Counted from the stretch's first letter, positions 24,043 to 35,613 are shown. The stretch: 64,000 nt of DNA from Neolentinus lepideus HHB14362 ss-1 (GCA_001632425.1 KV425564.1:186001-250000); one strand, 5' to 3'. Numbers and translations are program-made. The notes: generated by a model not told the origin, from the sequence alone.

Positions 24043-25350
24043 TCACTCTCTTTTCAGCTGATTGTCCATACCCGCGGTTTTCGCAATCGTAACTCCAGCC
24101 AGTCGCCTCCGAGTCAATGCAACCCCTTCGAGTCGGTCAGCAATCCTTCGAAGTTCCGCAGCTTGCTCTTCTTCTTCGATAGCTTGGGCCAGAAGTAGGG
24201 CAGCAAATTCTTGATTCAGAGCGGATTCGTGTTGCAAGTCGGGCGCAATGAGTGGAGACCTAGGGCGGCGCGGAGAGAAACGTTTGCGAGACGATGTAGC
24301 GGGAGAGACACCGAGAGCAGCTGGAGCGGAAATGGAAACTCTGACGTTTGGCTTGAGAATTTGCTGTCGTTCGCCATGGTCACCATGGAGACTCTTCAAT
24401 TCTTCAATGACGTACAAAAAATGCCGCAAGGTCAAAGGGGATAATAGAGGGTACTGCACAGTTCGCTCGTGATTAAGCACAGAAAATGTACCGAGTCTAG
24501 GCGAAGAAGCAGCGGTGAGAGTAACAGTGGGGGCAGAAGAGATAATATCATATTGTGAATCATCGATTATACGATTCATATCCGTTTCTCGCATCCTTTC
24601 TGAAGTCGTCATAGAGAATCTATCCGAGCCAGGAAGACGAGCACTTGGTGGTGGAGTGAGTGGCATCCCGGTATCCAGCGTCGAGGGCGCGTTACTCTTC
24701 ATGGAACCGGGAGACTCGTCAAAGGACCAGAAAGGATCCTCCTCCTTGTCATTCGAACATGACGTCTTGCGAGAGAGGAGTCTCAGCGGCAAAGCCACGT
24801 CCGGGGAAGTGGCTGAACTGTCGCTGGTCGACCTTGCCGAAGGAGAATAATCTGAAGGAGTGCGCAGAAGCATTTTCAGGATCGTGGGACTTAGCGTTGG
24901 AAAGTATTTCATCCGCATGGGCGTAGATAGATATGAATTACTAGCAGGCGGTGTAGCAAGCCGTGCGCTGTACTCCACGTCAGACCCAGGCGAGAGCGAC
25001 CGTGTGGCGTCTACAAGAGGGCCTTCGCAAAAGAGGGAGGCCATGCCATTAACCAGGTCGTCCCCTCGGACCGAACATGAGCTATTCCGAGAATTTGACA
25101 AAGTGGAATCGTCTATGCTGAGGTCGAACGTTCGAAAAAGCTTCTCCGCGTTCCGCTCTTCTTCGTCCATATCAAGAGCCAGACGTCGCAGAAGTTGAAG
25201 GCGTCTAATTGGTCGCTCCAGGCCAGTAGAATCACTAGACATCAGAGATTCAGAGCGGTCGCGTCGGCGAGCAGTACCCATGGAGTGCCTTTTGGGTTTG
25301 GGTGATGGGGTGAAACGGTCCATAACCTTCGTCTTCTCCGCAGCCGACAT
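24043..25350 (-). CDS. Uncharacterised Ser-rich protein, about 435 residues
   Basis: One long open frame starts MSAAEKTKVMDRFTPSPKPK at 25350 and reads to a stop at 24043. It is rich in Ser, Arg and Thr with many SP/TP and RxxS sites, suggesting a disordered phosphoprotein. Two segments look more ordered: LQLLRRLALDMDEEERNAEK with LFRTFDLSIDD, and a C-terminal amphipathic part ALNQEFAALLLAQAIEEEEQ followed by AAELRRIADRLEGVALTRRR, a probable helix or coiled coil. Between them, YPLLSPLTLRHFLYVIEELK followed by SLHGDHGERQQ may be a short folded motif. The stop TGA overlaps a GTGAGT splice donor, so the C-terminus could differ. No known family recognised. Confidence 0.7.
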   Translation of the reverse strand: MSAAEKTKVMDRFTPSPKPKRHSMGTARRRDRSESLMSSDSTGLERPIRRLQLLRRLALDMDEEERNAEKLFRTFDLSIDDSTLSNSRNSSCSVRGDDLVNGMASLFCEGPLVDATRSLSPGSDVEYSARLATPPASNSYLSTPMRMKYFPTLSPTILKMLLRTPSDYSPSARSTSDSSATSPDVALPLRLLSRKTSCSNDKEEDPFWSFDESPGSMKSNAPSTLDTGMPLTPPPSARLPGSDRFSMTTSERMRETDMNRIIDDSQYDIISSAPTVTLTAASSPRLGTFSVLNHERTVQYPLLSPLTLRHFLYVIEELKSLHGDHGERQQILKPNVRVSISAPAALGVSPATSSRKRFSPRRPRSPLIAPDLQHESALNQEFAALLLAQAIEEEEQAAELRRIADRLEGVALTRRRLAGVTIAKTAGMDNQLKRE

Positions 25351-25871
25351 GATACTGATCCCCCAGTCTTCACTGGTACTCTTCGACAGGTAGACTTGGT
25401 CAATGCGAAACGTTGGGCGTGTAAATAAAGGTCGGCATAGGTCTTAAGTACAACTGGAGAATCCGACTATGACGCAGGCGCGTCGACGTGAAGTGTAACT
25501 GCCGGTCACGTGGATTCCTTCTCAAATCGCAATGCAAGATTAATATTACTGTACATGTGGACATCAATGTAGTGTACATGCTCTATGTATTAGTTCGTAT
25601 GTGCTTTTGACAGAAGATATCTCTCCATACCAAGATTGCAGCGGGCTGTATGCGGGATGGTTTACTTTTCGTATCCTGCGTCCAGAACGACGCATTACAC
25701 TGTCTTGTCGCATCTCTAAGGCTGGTATGCGCAAAGATCATAGGGACATCAACGATGTCACTGAAAAGTAGATCTAGTCAGATGCGGTTCACCTGCAACT
25801 TGTTTGAAACTCACATAAATAAGTAGATAAATATTATGTACTCGTGTCGCACCAATACAAACATGGGCGTA
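25351..25871. other. Intergenic region, promoter of the Ser-rich gene
   Basis: This is 521 bp between two genes on the same strand. The left part should hold the promoter for the gene starting at 25350. The right part (25800-25871) is the 3' flank of the PPR-like gene. No further gene is seen. Confidence 0.4.
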
Positions 25872-27797
25872 TCAGCTGCGATTTGCATCTGAGGGTCCTT
25901 CCGCAGGCGCTGAGTTTGGCTGGCCTTGCGTATCCTGCTTGGCCTCCTGCTGGACTATATCCGATTCGACAAACAGACGTTGTCTTCGTCGGTTGCCCAC
26001 TATCATCTTCCATGTCTCGCGAGATACAACCACGTGTTTCTTGACCGAGGTAACGTAGATCGCCTTGCCCTGCGCCACTCGCGCGGCGAGCTTTCGCCTC
26101 ATTGTCGGCGCCCATCGTATAATTTCAGCCTCCACGCTTTGGGCAAGACGCTCAATCTGCCTGATATCCCGGCCCAGGATCTTCAAGTGAGTTCTGAGAT
26201 CCAAGTACTTGGGAGGTGTTGCGAGAAACTGGGATGATGGGGAAGTGTCCAGGTTCTCGTTGAAAACAGTAGATGCCAGTTTCGGAGATACTAAGTTTTC
26301 GGCACGCAGTTGTGAGAATCTGGTCATGGTAAAAGGGACAGAGCCGGTAGCATTGGTCGAGGCATTCAAGGATCCGGCTTCTCGTCGAGCCAAGGTCCCC
26401 TGCCAAAGCTCCTGGTAGTATTGGAAGTGTACCCTCTTCCTCCGGAGTACCCGATTGCACACTTTCAGCACAAAGTTCATCAGTTCCCGCTTGCGCCTGC
26501 CAATGGCTTGCTTGTAGACAGCCAATATCATTGCACGATTCACTGCAGTATGGTGATTTGGTAACTTCTCAATGGGAACTCCATAAGAAATTAGCCCACG
26601 AATACGGCGATCTATCTCGTACTCAACGCGCATGGCCTGCAAGAGATAATGCCGAAGGAAAGTATGGTGGTGAGCAGCGAATAGATGTTGCATCAAAATA
26701 TTATATGTCTTGGTATTCGGCGTGGCATATGGAGGTCTGCCCACGGTTTGTGATTCAGGAGGAATGCCGAAATCGTCGTCGTCATCTTCGAGGGTATATG
26801 ATGACTGAGAAGTGCTTGGATGGAGAGGCGTCGTAAGAACCTCGAACGCGGATACGAGTTTCGATACTGGTGCAAGTCTTCCCATGGTATCAATGGTTGT
26901 GTTTAGGGCAGCGGTAGAAAATGGGAGAATGGTCGTCCCGGTCGCACTCTGCGACGCCGCATGTTCCAGAGCGAGCTTATCTGGATTGGTGAGGTCAATC
27001 CCATACGAGACGCGCAATAATCTTTCGAATCCTGAAAGGTCCATGGTTTCGCGCAGAACACGCATAGTCAGGTCGAAATTGACCGATACCCATAGAATCC
27101 CCCGCGTGAACATCACCTGCAACACCTCATCCAAAATCCGCCTGGTCCCATGTATAAGGCGTTGTCGCTGATTCTCCCTTCCTGGCTGTGCCAGACGATA
27201 TGCAATAGCTTGCAAAATCAATCCAAAGGTCTTGGCGGTGGGTTCAATACCAAAGTTGATCATGTCCTTCAATACCTGGTAAGACCCGACATAATGTCCA
27301 GCAGCTGCAAACTGGCCCAAGATAAAGTGGTACTCCTCCATATGAGGCACATGACCAGCTTTATCCATGTTGCGCACTACCGTCCGCATCCGTTCTTCGT
27401 AGGCAAACGGCTTGGACCAGGCGAACCGAGCGACAAATTCGCGTGAAGTACGCCAACGTAGCACCTTGGCCGATGGTACGCACCTCCGCAGAACGGTCTG
27501 GTGTACCACCGGAGCTATGTTTTCCGGTCCTTCCTTTTCCACAAGCTCGGTGTACCGCTCCCATGCATCGGTCGGGGTAAGGTCGTCCTCCAACGGAAGA
27601 TCGTGTACCGTATATACGTTGCGTGTCATGCTAGCAGGGCCAGTAGAAATGGTCTCGGACGAGTTCTCTGCATAATCGCGAGTCTGAGAAACTGGCAGGG
27701 TAATTGTAGAACGCCTGCTGGACGAGGGGTGCAGCCATCTAGCCTGTGTTAGACGTGGATGGAAAGCAGTGCCGTTGATCTTCTGCAAAACCCACAT
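25872..27797 (-). CDS. Mitochondrial pentatricopeptide-repeat-like protein
   Basis: This is a single long exon of 641 codons starting MWVLQKINGTAFHPRLTQAR, followed by an Arg/Ser-rich presequence with few acidic residues, consistent with mitochondrial import. Helical-repeat segments resemble PPR motifs: MRTVVRNMDKAGHVPHMEEY with HFILGQFAAAGHYVGSYQVL, KDMINFGIEPTAKTFGLILQ and later ATPNTKTYNILMQHLFAAHH. Proteins of this type bind organellar RNA and support expression of mitochondrial genes. The later part (ILGRDIRQIERLAQSVEAEI; WKMIVGNRRRQRLF) is basic and less clearly repeated. The tail is Gln/Ala/Ser-rich. I cannot say which mitochondrial transcript it serves. The intronless structure is unusual in this window. 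Confidence 0.75.
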   Translation of the reverse strand: MWVLQKINGTAFHPRLTQARWLHPSSSRRSTITLPVSQTRDYAENSSETISTGPASMTRNVYTVHDLPLEDDLTPTDAWERYTELVEKEGPENIAPVVHQTVLRRCVPSAKVLRWRTSREFVARFAWSKPFAYEERMRTVVRNMDKAGHVPHMEEYHFILGQFAAAGHYVGSYQVLKDMINFGIEPTAKTFGLILQAIAYRLAQPGRENQRQRLIHGTRRILDEVLQVMFTRGILWVSVNFDLTMRVLRETMDLSGFERLLRVSYGIDLTNPDKLALEHAASQSATGTTILPFSTAALNTTIDTMGRLAPVSKLVSAFEVLTTPLHPSTSQSSYTLEDDDDDFGIPPESQTVGRPPYATPNTKTYNILMQHLFAAHHHTFLRHYLLQAMRVEYEIDRRIRGLISYGVPIEKLPNHHTAVNRAMILAVYKQAIGRRKRELMNFVLKVCNRVLRRKRVHFQYYQELWQGTLARREAGSLNASTNATGSVPFTMTRFSQLRAENLVSPKLASTVFNENLDTSPSSQFLATPPKYLDLRTHLKILGRDIRQIERLAQSVEAEIIRWAPTMRRKLAARVAQGKAIYVTSVKKHVVVSRETWKMIVGNRRRQRLFVESDIVQQEAKQDTQGQPNSAPAEGPSDANRS

Positions 27798-30350
27798 CTA
27801 ACATGCACTAGCGTAGTACGAGACCGCGATGACGTCCAAGCTAGAAGATACAAGACCGAAAAGTTGCATGTAACAGTCAAGAATCAAGATGGAGAAAACC
27901 AAAAGGCACGTGATGCGGATGCTTCCTTGTCGAGATGCGTATGTTCTGATCCTCTACACTGGTTTGTTAGGTTTGCCTCCAAGGGACGCTCCTGGTGAGC
28001 TGTATCAATCTAGTATAATTTGTTCTTCATCTCCTATTTGTTCTCTGTCACTGGTACAGGTTATGGCTTATTAGAGGTATGGCTTATGAGAGTTGACTGG
28101 CATTGGAGACGGGGAGACTCTCCGATCTCCAGACGTAGAAATTCCAGTTTCCTGATGATGGATGCTTCTCATCTGAATCTCTCGTCCAGTGCTCCATGCA
28201 CCTACCAGCTTGTATATCTGTACTTAATCTAGACCCGGTTCTGACATCTAAGATCTAATTCTTTCGCCACTAGTGATATGTGTATTGAGTGCACATGCAC
28301 ATGCACTACCATATTTCTGCCTTTTGCAGGATGGTACCGTGGGCGGATGTTCATGGCAATTTTCGTGCTTTTCCCGTGAGCCCCATTCACGTTCGCTTGG
28401 GCCATGACTGATTAAATTGTGGCAGGATACTGACACCCTCGTATATCAGGTGGCCCTGCTGCAAGGGACTCTTCTTTGGGAGGCTGGATCTGACTTGGGC
28501 TCCGGTGGTCAAGGTACACCGGTGACCATGCAGACCATAGTGGTCTACTATTCAATCATACTTTATCAAAATTACGGTAGACTCGGCCTTAGCTTTCTCT
28601 GGAACGATGTTAAGTGTCTGGAACAGCAGCGGCCACTGAACCAAACATACCTGCACCCACAGCAATATAGTAGCGGGTTTGTTCCATCGGTGTCTGGAAC
28701 CATTCCAGTTCCCATCCGTATAGCCTGCAGACTCGCGTGAATTCGCCAGAGCTTCTTACTCGCGTACGTAACATTATCTTTTGTGATACGGAGACGGAGA
28801 GGTGCTGTCGCGCAATCTGCCGGCTAGCACAGTCCAGAAAACATTCTGGAACTCGTTCAGCTATGCTGAGACCACATCGTGACCATCCAGATGGCGAGAC
28901 TATACCCAGTTCTCGGCGGTAAATGCGCACATCCCGACACGCAGTATCACGTCCTCCACACTCGGCAGACCTCGGAGTGAGTAACGGCATAGTGATGCCC
29001 AAGTCTGCAAACTCCGCTTGTCAGACCTGGGTATCTCGCAGTGTCGTGGACCCCGCCCATGGATGTATCCGTGCCCGCTATCTTTTGCATAGGCTGCGCT
29101 TTATGGAGGCCAACGGCCCGTCAATGAACTCTGCATATCTGTAGGAGTTATTAGTGATATGAACAGCACTTCTACAAATGATGGAGAATCAAAGCTTCTC
29201 TCCGAAGTCATAACGCCACAAAGCTCTCGGATAGTTCGCGAACTTTGTATCGAGATGAATGACAAATTTGAGTCACCGGTTTAATGCGCTGTGGGTCCTC
29301 GAGGTCATGATGGAAGATCCCGTACGTGCGTGAAATGTAGATTGTTCCGCCTTGACCCATGAAAGATGTTTCAGATTAGGGCTAGATCCACCTTAATCAC
29401 AGTTACATTGTCCCTGCCGCCATCATCATACCAGGACCCTGTTCAGCAATTATGGATAGCTGCGCTGAGAAACTGGGCAAGACGCCCCGCCGATGTTTGC
29501 CTATGGCACGGACAAATGCCGAGATTTGTCCTCGACGTACCCAGATCTTCGTCACCTAATCAGAAGAGCTGCTTTCGATGCCCTTCACACGGCAAGGGCT
29601 TGACTTCGCCAGCGTGAGTGAACACAGTTATGTTCGGAGCCAATACCATGGGTATATGCTCAGGCTGTGGAGTCGTTATTCTGAACTCTGGGTTAGTCGC
29701 GGAGTTGTCCTGCGCAAAATTCATAACGTACCTAGGGATCGCCCTGCACTAAGTTCGGACCTGCCTCCATATGTCCAATGGTGAATCAACTTCCTAAGAG
29801 AGCTAGACTATTTTGGCATATGTCGGATTATCGGGAGATACGGGAGCGCGTCGCGCGATGGCATTGTCTTCATACCCAAATAGCATTTTCTCCTCGGGCT
29901 CTCCCGAGCCGGAGAACTAAGAAAGCAGCTGGTCAATGTATGTCATCAAGATGCACAGCCCTGGTAGGTTTATCGTCTGCGGCAGACCCTAGAACGCCAG
30001 ATTTCGTCAATCCTTTGAATCGAAACAGGAGAAACGGCCCTTACTGAGAAAACATGTTTAGCGCAAAACGCAACGAGCTGAGTAGAACATGACCCATCCG
30101 CCGGCAAACACTTACTTTGCCTGCGGACCGAGCTATGACCATTCGCTGGAGATATCCGTTCGCATGCGGATGATTGAACCTAGACTGAACGTATCTAGAA
30201 TGGTCCTACGCAAGCCCGCTCCACGTAATTCAGTCCTATTGGCATGTTCATTATTCCGGGTATCTCTACATAGAGTATTTGTTGCCGGGTATCCATGATT
30301 GATGAATGAAGACCGAAGGCGATCATCCCAAAAGTAAACTTGCAAGATTG
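27798..30350. other. Gene-poor region of 2.5 kb with fragments only
   Basis: No intact gene could be assembled here. Short open frames exist on both strands. On the minus strand around 29371-29920 several PP2C-like pieces are visible (listed separately). The interval 27798-28300 probably includes the PPR gene promoter. The region 28600-29150 has open frames on both strands with no recognised family. Confidence 0.4.
29371..29920 (-). pseudogene. Possible decayed PP2C-type phosphatase fragment
   Basis: The clearest piece, just before a stop at 29371-29373, is YDDGGRDNVTVIKVDLALI, which matches the terminal strand of PP2C phosphatases (DNVTVIVV). Upstream pieces in order, but in different frames and with stops between, are SAGRLAQFLSAAIHN (like the preceding PP2C helix), LSAGRSLG (like the SRALGD motif) and NAIARRAPVSPDNPTYAKI (like the DHKPDNPEE-RI segment). 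I could not join them with plausible introns, and the metal-binding DGHGG motif was not found. It may be a relic or a gene whose exons I misread. Confidence 0.35.
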
Positions 30351-30989
30351 TCATACCACCCGTACGGCAAATGCCACGCAAATACATACGATAGAGTCCT
30401 GAAATATGCGTGGGGAGAAAGCGATTTATCACCCCGAACAAGCTGCAGCGCGGGAAAACGTACATTGTAGAACACTTCCTGCGCGACGGTATCTGAGTCT
30501 TCCCAGTGGCAGACCATGTCAGCACTGCAATCCGTCAAAGAGCCCAATGATTAGTGTGTTCGACTTCTGGAAGCAGAATGAAGGACTTACCGACCCCCTT
30601 GCCCGAGATTCTCATTAATTTGGGTTAGTACGATATACTTACTAGGGTCTGCATTAGTATCATAGGTGTAATATGCCCGTGGAGCGAGGATAACTTACAA
30701 GCCTCTAGGTCGAATTTCTGGGAGACACGTCAGATGTCCCTGGTCACCTACTAAGTAGAGACCACTCACCGACCATACGCTCCTTGACTCTTTCGCCAAT
30801 TTCCTTTATCCAATCCTTCACTCTCGCCCTATCCTTTGGCTCAGGCCAGGTAGCACTTTGCAGGGTAGACTGTAATAATTTCTTTATGTAGCTTTTCAGC
30901 AGATCCGAGTCGAAGGTCGGACGAGGGGGAGGGGACGCCGCATTTGAGCGAGGCGTCGTGGGCGAGCGCATCCCAGAAAGACTACTCAT
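30351..30989 (-). CDS. Tctex-type dynein light chain
   Basis: This is a DYNLT/Tctex1-family subunit of the cytoplasmic dynein motor. Five exons are inferred. The first (from 30989) has a Ser/Pro-rich head and then FDSDLLKSYIKKLLQSTLQS followed by ATWPEPKDRARVKDWIKEIG. The next exons give EIRPRGFKYIVLTQINENLG, QGGRADMVCHWEDSDTVAQE and VFYN. The last exon gives DSIVCICVAFAVRVV-stop at 30351. Every joint is a GT-AG intron that keeps frame. The pattern KYIV-x-CHWED-VFYN-x-AFAV is diagnostic for the fold. About 130 residues, as in the family apart from the N-terminal extension. It shares a 211-bp divergent promoter with the Pex11-like gene. Confidence 0.88.
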
Positions 30990-31200
30990 TGCCGTTGTTG
31001 TTGGTAGAGTCTGAGCGAAAACGGTTCTAGGAAGTGTTTATACAACGCGTGTGCAACATACAGCAGATCACTGCGAGCGCGGTATTTACTCCGTGTTTGT
31101 CTTGCCACGCGATCACCATTAATGCTGTGTCGGCGAAGCCGCACCCTCGTTTCGCCTCCGAACGCTGTGTGCATCGACCGTATTTGTTGTATCAGACGAT

Positions 31201-32697
31201 ATGTCAATGTCCTTCGAGTCGGTCCCATTTCCACACGAGAGAGCTCGCCACGAGTCTGTCGCCTCGACATCGTCATTCTGCGACGATACCTTCTATCCCT
31301 CCTCGTTCGATGTCCCAACTACATCGTTTCAGATGAACCCGCTGTCTTCTCACCCGCCGCGCACACCACGGACCTCGATCATCTCGAATACTTCGAAAGT
31401 GCATGCTCCGGAGATGTACAGCTTACCAGAGAAGACCGAGCTGCAGTCCGTGGCTGCGTCATTAGAGGAAGATGTGGTCGAGGTGGAGGAGAACACGGCC
31501 AAGAAGGAGGCTGTGAGTCGCATCCGGAACGAGGAAATTTGGAGAGAAATATTGAAGACGACAGTGGGGAGAGACAAAGCATTCGTACGTCCCGTTCACC
31601 ATTTCAGCTTACCGCTCAAGGGCGTTGAAATTCCTTATGCTGGACATGACTTCAGAAACTAATGCAGTACTCTCTCAAAGTTTATTTATTATTTCATTCC
31701 TCAGTAATGGCGACCGGTTTCATGCGGAATCGTGGACGCCCAGTATGGGAATTAGAACTTGTAAAGCGTCTGGAGGAAACAGTCTCAGGGTTTTCCCTGA
31801 CAAGGTCATACAGTCCTCCGCACGCAAGATAGACGTCGCTGACCATTCTATAGACGATGTCTTATTATGTTCGACTGGCTGACACCCCTAACATCCATTC
31901 AAGCCCAACAGTCTGTCCCCTTTTCTCTGGACACAAGTCCATCCAAATCCTTATCCAAGCCCAAACCAAAACCCATCCTCCACTCCCTTCTCCATGCACC
32001 ACCACTCGTCCTGCTGGGCCTCTTGAACGGCTTCGCAGATGATGTCTACACATTTTCTAGGCTCGGTCTCTTGGGTGGTAAAGCAGGTCAACGCGCCGGC
32101 AAGTTTGCTGACTGGTGTTGGCTCCTAAGTACACTCGCCGCACTCGTCGAGAACAATGTAGAGATGGCCATGGTCTCCCAGCACCAGCGTGAAGGTCTGT
32201 CTGTCCTATTTCCTTCTAGCCTACGCTCTGCTGATGTCAAGACGTCTTCTCGCATGGAAGTCGAATCCCGCCTGTACACCGAGTCCATGGCGGGCGCCAC
32301 CGCCAAATCGCAACCGACAAATACTAAAATCGATGACACCGAGCTCCAGCGGCTCAATCTGAAGATGTACTGGCTGCAGGTGACGCGCACCAAGCTCTTG
32401 ATGGACCTTGTCTTCGTTTGTGCGCATCTCTTGCTTCCTTTCCTGACTTGTTCGCGTTGATCGACGATCCCGACTGTTTATAGCGTACGATGTCTTCCAA
32501 TTCAAGCGCGCAAAAGCGCCTGTGCAGGCGCTCACTGGACTCACTGCTGCAGCATTAAGGTGCGTCTGTCCGCTTTGACATGCCATACATACAGGGATTG
32601 ACATGCATCGGTATATCAATTACATAGCACGGCGAAGTTGTACGACCGACATAAGAACGCACTTGTCAAGACTATAAGCGCTGGCTTTTCGATTTGA
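31201..32697 (+). CDS. PEX11: Pex11-family peroxisomal membrane protein
   Basis: This is a peroxisome-membrane protein controlling proliferation and division. Exon 1 (31201-31584) has a Ser/Thr/Pro-rich head, then IRNEEIWREILKTTVGRDKA. Exon 2 starts at 31656 and gives KLMQYSLKVYLLFHSSVMAT followed by RPVWELELVKRLEETVSGFS, the family core. Next are RRCLIMFDWLTPL, a hydrophobic stretch HAPPLVLLGLLNGFADDVYT, FSRLGLLG, FADWCWLLSTLAALVENNVE and YWLQVTRTKLLMDLVFVSYD. The end is ALVKTISAGFSI. The head of ~120 residues is longer than in Pex11p; it is closer to Pex11C-like proteins of fungi. An alternative ATG lies two codons downstream. Confidence 0.85.
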
Positions 32698-32982
32698 TGA
32701 TATATATATGATATACCCCCTTGCTTGATTCCACACCTGTTTTGTCCTATTGCACCGCACCAGTCTTTTGCTACCTCGACCTCGACCCCGCCTCTGTTCC
32801 CTCTCAATCTCTGTACAACGTTGTATAATTGCCCTTGACGATAGACTATTCCTGGGTCATTGACAGTGTGACATGTCCTATCTTCGTATACGAGCAAATC
32901 CAACACGCGCTTCTGCATGAACGGGTACACACCGAAATGTAACCCGATGAGAGAATGACAGTCTCGGAAGTAGAATGGCGTA

Positions 32983-33466
32983 TTAGCCCCACGAAAACCA
33001 ACGACGTGGGCTAACGCTACTCGTCGCTTGTGCTTGATCCTGCTTGCGGCGTCGTTCTTCTAGGAGCGCTTCAACTTCTGCCTCGAGCTCCCTCACCCGT
33101 GCTTGGGCTTCTTCCATGTGTTTTTCGTGAGCTAGCTTGTCTTGCCAGAGTTTCAGGCCCTGTTCCAGAGTTCATGTCATTGCATGGAATGACAGAGTTG
33201 AATGGACGAAGCGTGCAATCACGTATGTTATCAGTCACGACGGACATGGAAGAACGTGCATGGTACGATACCATGTAGATTGTAGATCCGAGAATAGCGA
33301 CTGGAATCATCCCCGGTACAATGTCGGAATACCACTGCGCGTGGGGTGACTTTGGGGACGCGTCTTTCGTGCTGTAGGAACGCGTACGAGATGCGGGGCT
33401 CCGCATGTTGAGTGCGAGCGTCCATCGTCTCGTAATGCACGAAACTTGAGGAAAGAGACGACCCAT
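32983..33466 (-). CDS. Small mitochondrial single-pass membrane protein, unknown function
   Basis: Two exons (33466-33272 and 33159-32983) give 123 residues. The N-terminus is Arg/Ser-rich and free of acidic residues up to about residue 32 (TRRWTLALNMRSPASRTRSY), as in a mitochondrial presequence. A single transmembrane segment follows (VPGMIPVAILGSTIYMGLKL), spanning the intron. The rest is a charged coiled coil (DKLAHEKHMEEAQARVRELE, then AEVEALLEERRRKQDQ) with a C-terminus SPRRWFSWG. This topology resembles small accessory subunits or assembly factors of respiratory complexes, but I cannot name it. Confidence 0.75.
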
Positions 33467-34120
33467 GGCTGGTAGCAGGGCAGTACCGGACAGGCTTGAG
33501 AGAGTAGAGCACAGTTAAAGCGAGAGACTAGTGCACTAGTGTAGTTCGGGTGCAGAAGGGTAAATCACCTGTCGATAGCGAAATTCGAAATGACCTCAGT
33601 CCATCAGGGTCGCCGAACGGGTCTCGAGGCCGATTCTGAATTAAGTCGCAGAGCTTTGGCAGAACAACAGAATATCCCCTATGACTTTATGACGAGGAAC
33701 AGAGAAAATATAACTGCTGGGCGATGCACATATGATGAGCAGTAAAACATGATCTCAAATACTTGGGGACTGTGGAGGTCCAGGTGGTCCGGGGAGACTG
33801 ACCGCGGTGATTGTGGCGTGAAATTTCTGTCTCCGCAGCTGGTCCCTGAACAGGCTGTCACTACTCGCCCGTATCTATATACCCCCTCCTCCTCTCCTGT
33901 CTTCCCTGCTGCGCGCCCCTTCTTCCACCGTCGTCGCCTTGTCGCTTCCTACGCCCAAAGCACACGACGCTGCGCCGCACCGCAGCTTGATTACAGGACT
34001 TAGTACCCAGTCTGAAGCAGATTCACCAGCTGGCTGGACTTCTACGACGATCATTTACGTCGCCAAGCGCGAGGTACCGAGACCCTCACATTATATACGT
34101 TCCACTGTCCCATATACACC
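33467..34120. promoter_or_regulatory. Divergent intergenic region upstream of the TVP38-like gene
   Basis: This is 654 bp between two divergent starts. A TATATA element near 33875 followed by CT-rich sequence (33885-33950) is the likely core promoter and transcript start of the plus-strand gene. No gene is seen. Confidence 0.4.
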
Positions 34121-35613
34121 ATGGATCCCCAAGCACCCATCCCAAGCTGCTCGCGATCAAGTCCTCATAGATATGCATCAGCGCCCTCGCGGAACAATAG
34201 CCAGTCGCAATCGCAGTCGCCATCGCGGTACGCCGCAGGACGCGACATATCCGCCCCCGAATCCTTTTCTGAGAAGGGCGAGCCCATGACGGACATCCCA
34301 CTGCGAACACCTCGGACACTCGCGACCTCGCATCCGCTGCACATGCAAGATGAGAAGACGCCGATCGACGACTCCATCGCGTCTTCATCTCCGTTTCCTT
34401 CTCGCTCTCAATCACCACACATTCATTCACAACTGTCGCTTCATTATCCCCGGTCCCCGCATAGCGCACCGCTAATCTTGGTTCCGACGTGCTCATCCTC
34501 CACTGCGCCCTATCCATCGAGTTATACTCGTCCCCGCAGTCTGCGGTTTTATAATATCATTAAGCCCTGGACCCCTCTAATAGTGTACGCTATGACCAGT
34601 CTTGCCTTCGTCATTGCAGTGAGCTTCTGGAAGTCGGAAGTTTTTAATGGTACGTTGTTTCCATGTATAGTTCTATTCTTACCGCATCGTTGGGAACTGA
34701 TGATATATTCATGGCACTCTGTTTTTCTAGGTCTTGATGAGTTATCGCACTGGCTTCGTACCGACGAGTACTTTGGCTATGCCGTTCTCTTCTTCCTCAT
34801 TTTTCTCACTACGTTTCGTAAGTCAATTCACTTTATGCTTCAGCAATGCCAATACTCATGTCCCAACTACTCTCAGCTCCTGTACCATTATACTCGACGC
34901 TCATTATCTTATCCGGCTATACTTATGGTCCTTGGACTGGCGCAATCATATCCTACTTTGCCGCGCTGTCAGGCGCTATCTGTGTATTTCTACTCTCGCG
35001 CACGTTCCTGCGGTCCTCTATCACCCGCTGGCTCTCGCGGACATCCGCGATCAAGCGCGTCGTGCGTGCTATTGAGAAACGGCCCAAGCTGTTATTCCTG
35101 ATCCGTCTGGCGCCTTACCCATACAATGTGATGAATTGTCTGCTGGCAGCGTCGCCGACGTTGTCGTTCCAGACATACACGGTGTGTACAGCGCTGTCGC
35201 TGTTCAAGGTGATCATCCACTCGAGCATCGGCGCGTCGATTCATTCGTTCGCGGAGTACCACCTGCACGATGAGGCGCCGTCGTCAGAGAAGGGAGAGGA
35301 AGAGAACTCGTTGAGCAGGATATCGACTATCGTGGGCGTCGCGCTTTGCGTTGCCATCCTGATCTACCTGTCGTACGTCGCCCGTAAGGCGGTGGACGAT
35401 GAGCTGGACGATGACGATATTTTGCCGTCTGGTGACGATGAGGAGACGGTTGCTTTCTTGTCCGCGGTGGACTCGGAGAGCAACAACCCTGAGGGCGGAC
35501 GACCCATGACCGAGTCACCCTTCCGGGCTGCAATGCGTTTGCCCACGAGCAACTGGAACGATGATAGGAGTGGTAACGGGGGACGGGAAGAAGAGACTAT
35601 CGGACTCTATTAG
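34121..35613 (+). CDS. TVP38: Tvp38/TMEM64-family (VTT domain) Golgi membrane protein
   Basis: This is a polytopic membrane protein of the SNARE-associated/DedA-like VTT superfamily; relatives act in Golgi and lipid homeostasis. Exons are 34121-34649, 34731-34817 and 34877-35613. The first ~150 residues are Ser/Pro-rich and cytosolic. Membrane segments then read TPLIVYAMTSLAFVIAVSFW, YFGYAVLFFLIFLTTFPPVP and the signature LYSTLIILSGYTYGPWTGAI followed by ISYFAALSGAICVFLLSRTF. KLLFLIRLAPYPYNVMNCLL is the conserved re-entrant arm with the family R-x-AP-x-P pattern. Another segment is STIVGVALCVAILIYLSYVA. The C-terminus is acidic and ends EEETIGLY. About 450 residues. Confidence 0.88.
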
